The notes under the pieces: generated by a model | Database searches by the model: none | What the model saw: the letters and a program-made list of their open reading frames with translations, nothing else | What the model was told of the DNA's origin: nothing | Source: Canna indica | Taxonomy: Eukaryota; Streptophyta; Magnoliopsida; Zingiberales; Cannaceae | Assembly (NCBI GenBank): GCA_034359265.1 | Contig: CP136890.1 | Coordinates: 250,501-314,500, forward strand | Length of the DNA stretch: 64,000 nucleotides | Direction: 5' to 3' | In this document: piece after piece, positions 55,401 to 64,000 of the stretch | Layout: every line of letters begins with the position of its first letter | Position numbering within the stretch: the stretch's first letter is position 1 | Position numbers and translations under genes: made by a program

Positions 55401-58400
55401 TTTATGAGGTCTCGACTTTAAATTTTGTTGCCTCTAGTTAGCATCAAGTTTCTTTGGTGCTGCCTCAATTTTAGAAAGGAAACCTGACCTTTCTCAGTGT
55501 ATGGCTTGTAATGGTGTGGATGTTTTGCAAGAGCATTAAGAGTGTAAACCCAATGCTTTTTTGCTTATGATGTTCTAAAATGCTCGTTAATGAATAATAG
55601 CTCGATTGTTTTCATATTTCAAATCTAGTTTTTAATATCCTCAGGGCACAGATAAAAAAAGAAGCTCATATTATCCGAGATGTTCGATTGCTTGCTTACT
55701 TTAGACAGTGCTTGCCAAAAGAATTGTTGATCTCAAGTTACAAGGAACTTGAGCATTTTTTTGCTTGTACTCCTCCGTATGAAATCCCTCTTTCAAGAAT
55801 AAAATTAAAACATATTCATTGCCAGGTAATAATGGAACTCCTTTGTAGTCTCTGTAACCACAGCTTATAAATATGGAATTTATTCTTAGAGATGCTTAAA
55901 TTTCTTGTTGTCTTGGTTAAGCTTTAGCACACACCTGGCATGAAACTTGATTCTTATTTTACTTAATACCATTGTGTTTTGATAAGGTTTTTTTAATTGA
56001 GATAGTGATTATTATTATTTTTCAGATATTGATGATTGATATTTCACTTTCTCTTTTGTTAATCCATGCAATTCTTCTTTTTTGCTAGTTTATCAGGCAT
56101 GCTAGTTCCTTAATAAACTTGCACCATAATATTTAAGCTTTTTGCCAACAAGACAACCTGTTTACCACAGACAATTCCTGCTTTTGTTGTGTGCAAAAAT
56201 TAAGTTACTTTGACACCGGCACTCTCTGAGATACTTTTTGAACCATGTTATCACTCTACGCCATGGAAAAGTTACATTCATCCTAATAATGATACTCTGA
56301 CCATTAAAATAACATCCTACAACAGGAAAACTTAATTTAGATCCTTAAAATAATTATTCAAGGTACTAGATAATCAGGAAACTTAAAGTAGATATTGGTG
56401 ATCTAATGTAACATGATGGTATGGACTATGAAGGATATATATGTATTTCTATCTTTTATTTCAAGAACTGCCCTACTTCTTTTATCATATCAAAAAGCTA
56501 AGCAATTTATGTATTGTCTATTAATGCAAACTCCGTGCAAAGACATTTCATTTGTTTTTGGTACATATTCTTATGCTATTGAAATTTTATGTTAGGTTTC
56601 AAGTAGTGAAGTGAATGACAGTTTAAAAACCACTATTGTTGGTTTGGCAATTAGTTCGGATTTTCCTTCCTCATCTGCACATTGCATACCTTGGTGTGTT
56701 GGACTTGGTAAGTGACTTTGTTCTTCTACTTGGTGTGTTGCACATTGCATACCTTGGTGTGTTGGACTTGGTAAGTATGGTTAGACAGTTGTGTCACCCT
56801 GCATAAGAAATTTAACCTTCGTTGAGTGAACATATGCATCAATCTACTTGTTATTTTGCATCTTTTTTATAAAATTAATATTGTGATAATCTATCTACTA
56901 TATAGCAGGATGATGCATACGGGCGGATTGTGTACGACAGCTGTGCCGCTTTTTCTTCTTCTTTTTACTTTAATTTTTTTTTTTACTTTTGTTTTCAAAA
57001 TAATTTTGCTTTTTCTGTTTTTATATATTTTTAATTCTTCTTTTATTTTATTTATCAAAATTTTGATTTTAAATTTTTCTTTGTTTTTTTTAAAATTATT
57101 TTAAATAAATAGTTAATGATGTTATTATATTTCATTTATTTATTTTTGTTTTCTAAATTATTTTGCTTTTCTATTTTTCTATTTTTTAAATTCTTATTTT
57201 ATTTTATATATCATAATTTTGATTTTAAATTTTGCTTTGTTTTTTAAATTATTATATTATTTTAAATAAATACTTAATGAAATTATTATATTTTATTTAT
57301 TATTTTGTTTTTATTTATTTTTGTTTTTGACTATCATATTTTGGATGAAACTTTAAACTCTTTATATCTTTTGCTTATATTATTTGTTAAATATTTATTT
57401 TTTAAAAATATTTAACAAATAATATAAGAAAATGAATTTTATTTATTATTTTTCAAATGAATTTTGATTATATATATTAAATATATAGTTAAATGTTCTC
57501 GTTTTATTTTATGTTTTTGCTATATATAATATTAAATATTATTATATTTTTATTACTTCTATATTATCGTTTTTTTTATTATAAGGATTTGACTTTTTTT
57601 TAGTTTTGTTATTAGAATTTCCAACTTAATTTGGAATACGATGTTTATTTGATATAAGCCAAATTAATTTTGCATTATTAGTAAATATTAAATATACAAT
57701 GATAGATAGTAACTTTGTTTTTATTCTTACTATTTATTGTCACTAACATTATTGTTCAATATTTATTAATTACAAGATAAAAGCAAAAAAAGAATAATCT
57801 ATTTCGCAATAAGATTTCTTCAGTTTCTTTGTTAAATTTGTTAAATTGGTTCATATTTCACTTTTTTAGCAAAACTAATTCAAACAACTTTATGTATATA
57901 TAGATATATAAAATATGCAATATTTATATATTATATTAATCATAATTATTATCATCTCATCTTATTATTGTATGTTGTATGTTGTATGTTGTATGTTGTA
58001 TGTTGTATGTTGTATGTTGTATGTTATTGTTTATTGAACATCTAAACTTTTACTTTTTATTCCTCTTAATTTCATTCAAGTTTTAAAATGTTTTATTAAT
58101 TTTTTTTGTTTAGGTTGGTGTATCATATTTTCCCTCAAAAATTCAAATTCTAATATAGGCTTATTATATATACTTATTTATATTTTGTTTCTTCTTTATT
58201 TTTCTTATATATTGTATATTTTATATTATTTACGATTACTATTATTATCTTATATTTTATTTAGTTTTTTATTATTAACTATACATGAAGGAAATATTAT
58301 TTTCCATTGACTTAATTTTATTGTCATGTTTATTTATTAATTAGTTTAATTTTTCACATTTATAGAAAAAATTTAAAAATCTGAATCAAAGCAATTATAA

Positions 58401-60535
58401 ATACCTAATATATGAAAGAGCTAATTAATGGAGTGAGATAAATTATATGATAATTAAGTGGTATGTGAGAAATTGGAGAGTTTTTAGTAAGTATGATTTA
58501 AGTTTCGATTAATATTATATTTTTTTATTATATATTTATATTTTTCTATTTTAAAAGATCTAGACATTCAGTCTTGATACTCTTAATTTGGTTCAAGGTT
58601 TAATATTTTTAGTAAAATTTATTTTTTAATTTGATGTTTCATATTTTTCTAAAATTATTTCAAAAATTCTAAAAATTAAATATAATTATATATTTTAAAA
58701 ATTTTGTTTTCTTTTTTGATGTATATTTTATATTTTCTCTATTATTTACTACAAATGAAGGATATGTTGTTTTTTCATTAATTTGATTTTTAAGTTTTTT
58801 ATTAAATTATTTAGTTTGAGTGCGTTTTACTTTTAGTGAGATTAATGATATAATCAAGTGATACATGATAAGTTGGATCTCTTATTTTTTTTTAAAAAAA
58901 ATCTTTATTTTTTAATTATATTTTTTTATCTTTTATCAAAATTATAATTTTAAACTATGATTTTTTTATTTTATCGAGTACGTTATTTTGAGTGTTTATG
59001 TTTAATGTTATTGCTTTTTTGTTAATGTGTTTATTGTCGTGTTCATTTATAAAAAAAATGTATCTATCTTTATTAAATATTCACTATTTTTTTATTTACA
59101 ATCAATTTTGCTATGATAGTTGAATTTAAATTTGACCACCGTAAGATTGATCTTTATTTTATAATATTGTTTATTGTCGTGTTCGTTTATAAAAAATTGT
59201 ATCTATATTAAATATTCACTAATTTTTTATTCTGTACAATAAAATTTGCTATGATAGTTGAATTTAACTTTGACCACCGTAAGATTGACCTTTATTTTAT
59301 AATATTTAATTATATTTTATTCACTATATCTTTTAATATAATCAAGTCCATAGTTTTTTTATTAAAAATATTTTATATTTTTTTTTATTTTATCGAAAAG
59401 CATAGTAACTTTTTCCTTTTATGGAATCGTACTTAGGGTTGTAAGCGAGCCAAGTCGCTCGCGAGCTACTCGAGATCGATTCGGTAAAAACTCGAACTCA
59501 ACTCTAACTTATCGAGCTTGAGCCGAGCCATGCGAGCGAGCCGAGTTCGAGCCTACCTATACTCTGCTCGCACGGCTCGCGAGCCTAATCGAGCCTTCTA
59601 TATATATTATATACCGGGTTTGAGTTTTAATTCTTATGAACCCGTTACCCTCTAAAAAGAACCCGAGCTTAGTCGAGCTCGATCGAGCTCGCGAACAAGC
59701 TCGGCTCATGCGGCTTGATTTTTTTCCAGAGCCGAGCCGAGCCGAGCTTGAGTGGCTTGAATGTAGCTCGAGCCGAGCTTGAGCCGATAGACCAAAGCTC
59801 GATCGAGCTCGAGCTCATTATTTTCCAAACGAGCCAAGCTCAAGCCAAGCTCGGCTCGGCTTGGCTCGATTACACCCCTATTCGTACTCTTGTAAACTAT
59901 GATTAGTTTTAATTTGTAAGTAAGTTATTTTGCTTATTTTCATTATTAAAATTATATGCATCCTTATTATATTTTCATTAAATTTTCTATTTAGAATATT
60001 AAAAATTTATTATTATCATTGAATTTAAGTTCACTATTGTGATTGATTTTTATGTTTAGCTCTATTAATAAATATATTTTTTTTCATATTTTAATTTGTA
60101 ATTATATTTTATTCCTTATACATTAATATAGAATCAATTTAGTGTTATTATTAATTAAAATATTTTATAAAATTGTTTTGATCTGGATGCGAAGCGTCAG
60201 AATTTTTTAGTTTGAAGAAAATATAGTTGTACCATTAGCGATTGAAAATTTTGAGTCCCCTCAAGTCTAGAAAAAATAGTTGCACAATTCGTGATTGAAA
60301 ATAGTTGTACTTCCATTGTTTTCTTTTCTTTCAATTGGTAGTTAAAATTTACTAGAGTAAATGCTCCCAAATGCTTTCCTCTTACCAATATTATTGTCAA
60401 TCAGGTATAATAAGAGGAGTAGATACTCGAAAAGATCGATTGTATCTGGTGACTCCTGTCCCTTCTTGCAAGCTGGAAAAAGTCGACATCCTCTTCCAAG
60501 GCTGCCTCGAAACTCCTGCTTGTTTTTGCCAGTGA
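52445..60535 (+). CDS. NOL9: Polynucleotide 5'-hydroxyl kinase, NOL9/GRC3 family (8 exons, 363 aa as read)
   Basis: P-loop kinase that phosphorylates 5'-OH RNA ends, used in pre-rRNA processing in animals and yeast; the plant protein is related to CLP1. Exons: 52445-52629, 52757-52854, 52922-52955, 53327-53496, 54195-54375, 55645-55825, 56596-56707, 60405-60535. Walker A is GPGNSGKST at residues 42-50. YLDTDVGQPEF (68-78) is the conserved Clp1/NOL9 segment. CFFFGDVTAQRDP, NTSGWVKGVGYD and PTHVVHIRVSAE follow, then a C-terminal beta domain (GIIRGVDTRKDRLYLVTPVP). Phases join through exon 8. At about 60520-60527 the frame appears shifted in a T run: the read frame stops at 60533-60535, while another frame continues as LPVRKVHG to TAA 60550-60552. 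Relatives end differently, so the C-terminus is doubtful. Intron 7 is 3.7 kb. Confidence 0.88.
54635..54890 (-). mobile_element. Degenerate SMART-like element, NOL9 intron 5
   Basis: On the minus strand, LTR1 (about 54890-54829) ends CACCCAATCAAATTTAACA, then internal sequence, then CAAGGGGAATG as a purine tract, then LTR2 (about 54711-54635) with AATATAAATGTATAAG and CCTAATAACTTATGCATTTTGG. This is the same order and motifs as 22508-22804. Confidence 0.68.
56677..56776 (+). repeat. Duplicated exon-7 end with splice donor
   Basis: The 37 bases at 56677-56713, covering the end of exon 7 and its donor GGTAAGT, recur exactly at 56740-56776. The offset is 63 bp. Use of the second donor would add 21 codons including an early TGA. 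Confidence 0.92.
57968..58025. repeat. Heptanucleotide array (TTGTATG)n, about 8 copies
   Basis: Consecutive TTGTATG units with no mismatches in the core. The unit differs from the plant telomere TTTAGGG. Confidence 0.93.
59029..59310. repeat. Tandem duplication, period about 140 bp
   Basis: GTTTATTGTCGTGTTC starts at 59029 and again at 59169. Both units then carry TATCTAT, AAATATTCACTA, GCTATGATAGTTGAATTTAA and TTTGACCACCGTAAGATTGA in order, with scattered differences. Confidence 0.88.
59434..59880. mobile_element. Non-autonomous hAT element (447 bp), CGAGC-rich
   Basis: It starts TAGGGTTGTAA and ends with the complement of TAGGGGTGTAA (10/11). Flanks ATCGTACT (59426-59433) and TTCGTACT (59881-59888) agree at 7 of 8, as expected for an 8-bp hAT duplication. 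The inside is dense in GAGCCGAGC/GCTCGGCTC motifs and much richer in GC than its AT-rich surroundings. No transposase. Confidence 0.85.
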
Positions 60536-60552
60536 GAAAGGTTCATGGGTAA

Positions 60553-60784
60553 AAATTTTCCTGTTATGTCGAAATAGTTTATAGATGATAGCAGGACTTG
60601 AGCCTCTGAGAAAAAATAACTTTCCATGTCTATATTATTTGCTTGTTTACGTGCAGTACAGAGACAAGGAACTAGAGAAAGACGAGCCGATGGCGGAGAC
60701 CTTTTTCTTGTCTGTTGCCCCCATTAACCGCTCAAGCATGGAACTCTTGAACATAAAAGAAAGTGAGCAGGTTAAACTCTTATG
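60553..60784 (+). other. 3' flank of NOL9-like gene with an unassigned open segment
   Basis: After GTGCAG at 60657 an open frame of about 42 codons (YRDKELEKDEPMAETFF...) runs to TGA near 60785. It could be an extra last exon, but it does not resemble the C-terminus of NOL9 relatives and I do not recognise it. Confidence 0.35.
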
Positions 60785-60939
60785 ATATATTTGCTTCGTT
60801 GGATAGGATAAAATTGGATTGAATATCAAATTAATATTAATTTTTTATTTTTATATTCATATTTTCTCCTAATCCACTAAACAAAGAATGAATATTAATT
60901 TACTTCCTATCCCATATCTTTTATCCTGAAGCAAATATG
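60785..60939. mobile_element. MITE (about 155 bp) with perfect 8-bp target duplication
   Basis: CTCTTATG flanks it at 60777-60784 and 60940-60947. Ends are ATATTTGCTTC and its complement GAAGCAAATAT. GGATAGGATAAAA near the left is matched by TATCCCATATCTTTTATCC near the right, so the element can fold back. The 8-bp duplication suggests the hAT class. Confidence 0.75.
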
Positions 60940-60963
60940 CTCTTATGGTATGTTGGCTTATAA

Positions 60964-61152
60964 GGGTATGTTTGCTTCGTTGAATAATAAATATGAGGTG
61001 ATTGAATATAAATTTTTTAAATTCGATGCACATCAAATATAGTATCAATTTTATATTATTCTACTCGTTTCTTCTAATTCATGCACTAAATAATGAATAT
61101 TAAATCCATCCTTATTCTATCCCCTTGTCTTGCGGAAGAAACATGCTTTTAC
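60964..61152. mobile_element. Second related MITE-like element
   Basis: It starts GGGTATGTTTGCTTCGTTGAAT and ends CTTGCGGAAGAAACATGC, an imperfect inverted repeat close to that of the neighbouring MITE. Inner ATTCATGCACTAAATAATGAATATTAA resembles AATCCACTAAACAAAGAATGAATATTAA of the first, showing kinship. Confidence 0.6.
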
Positions 61153-61539
61153 ATTAATCACCTAGGTTCAGCTGCATTTCAAACTGCTGTTCGATATCAT
61201 TCTACCACCAGCAACTGCCACTTTACAAATGGATGAAGCCACAAGATGATACATAATTACATAACTGGAATAGTTGTAGAAGAGCTCTGCGTCACCATTT
61301 TTTTTTTCTTTGGCTTTGAGTATAAACAGACCGTGTACAAAAAACAAGATAATCTTGCCTTGTTATTGCTGCTTGTGCATTTGTCTTTCAGATACAACTG
61401 CTTTGCACCTTGAAAGTCTATAATTAGCATAGCAGCACGCTTTTCGAAAGACAATGATGCCCTCCCCAAACCACCAAAACTCATTTCTACGTCCCAATCT
61501 ACATAACCAATGGTAAGGTGGGCAAAAATCATATATGGT

Positions 61540-64000
<2,461 letters not shown>

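Larger units (their letters stand above)
56780..60404 (+). other. Very AT-rich intron 7 of the NOL9-like gene
   Basis: Extreme T/A richness with long T and TTTTAAA tracts. It includes a heptamer array, a 140-bp tandem duplication and a hAT-like element listed separately. Open frames of 60-90 codons here are low-complexity Phe/Leu/Ile strings, not genes. Confidence 0.7.

Noticed and set aside
56826..57104. Hydrophobic 92-codon frame, and similar Phe/Leu/Ile frames to 59.4 kb
   Set aside because: They are translations of T-rich intron sequence, not membrane proteins.
57968..58025. Interstitial telomere
   Set aside because: The unit is TTGTATG, not TTTAGGG, and no degenerate telomere repeats flank it.
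60657..60787. Extra last exon of the NOL9-like gene
   Set aside because: It does not match the C-terminus of NOL9 relatives and reaching it needs the frameshifted reading; reported as unassigned.

Overview
The window is nuclear DNA of a flowering plant. It is AT-rich, its genes carry many GT-AG introns, and the proteins are plant-type: isochorismate synthase, a WRKYGKK-type WRKY factor, a WRINKLED-type double AP2 factor and a plastid-type trigger factor. Dense LTR, LINE, hAT and miniature elements surround and invade the genes. A monocot is a low-confidence guess.

Layout: 1-5000 holds a decayed Ty3/gypsy chromovirus whose 5' LTR is cut by the window edge. 5045-5390 is an orphan RNase H-like relic and 5.4-8.5 kb is AT-rich spacer. 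8512-15781 (+) is a complete 15-exon isochorismate synthase gene (584 aa). Converging on it is a 7-exon double-AP2 gene of the WRINKLED class at 17285-19510 (-, 418 aa). A four-CBS SnRK1 gamma/KING1-like gene follows (+, coding 23344-28050, 436 aa, with a likely 5'UTR exon near 20.8 kb), then a Rab7/RABG3 GTPase (+, 29288-33689, 205 aa) and a group IIc WRKY50/51-like gene (+, 38025-39342, 209 aa). A 13-exon chloroplast trigger-factor gene lies at 41835-49428 (-, 542 aa). A NOL9/GRC3-type polynucleotide 5'-kinase gene spans 52445-60535 (+), with a probable frameshift near its C-terminus. The 3' part of a PP2A catalytic-subunit gene runs off the right edge (-, 61540-64000). Exon coordinates were joined by hand from homology, splice dinucleotides and phase; every internal join keeps frame.

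How the genes relate: the window is an ordinary mix of housekeeping genes (vesicle traffic, energy signalling, plastid protein folding, RNA processing, phosphatase). The one functional pairing is in defence: ICS makes the salicylic-acid precursor and WRKY50/51-type factors act in salicylate responses, 22 kb apart on the same strand. I see no operon-like cluster, CRISPR array, or tRNA or rRNA gene.

Mobile DNA holds the most distinctive signals. A complete 297-bp LTR element (two LTRs, primer site, purine tract, 5-bp target duplication) sits in the gamma-subunit gene, and four relatives lie in or beside other genes. Three 5'-truncated LINE-like insertions are recognisable mainly by target duplications, one only 30 bp long. 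Two non-autonomous hAT elements have TAGGG termini, and a 155-bp MITE has an 8-bp duplication. A GC-AG intron in ICS and a WRINKLED-type gene lacking the usual VYL micro-exon are the main gene-structure oddities. I found no convincing undescribed multi-gene system.
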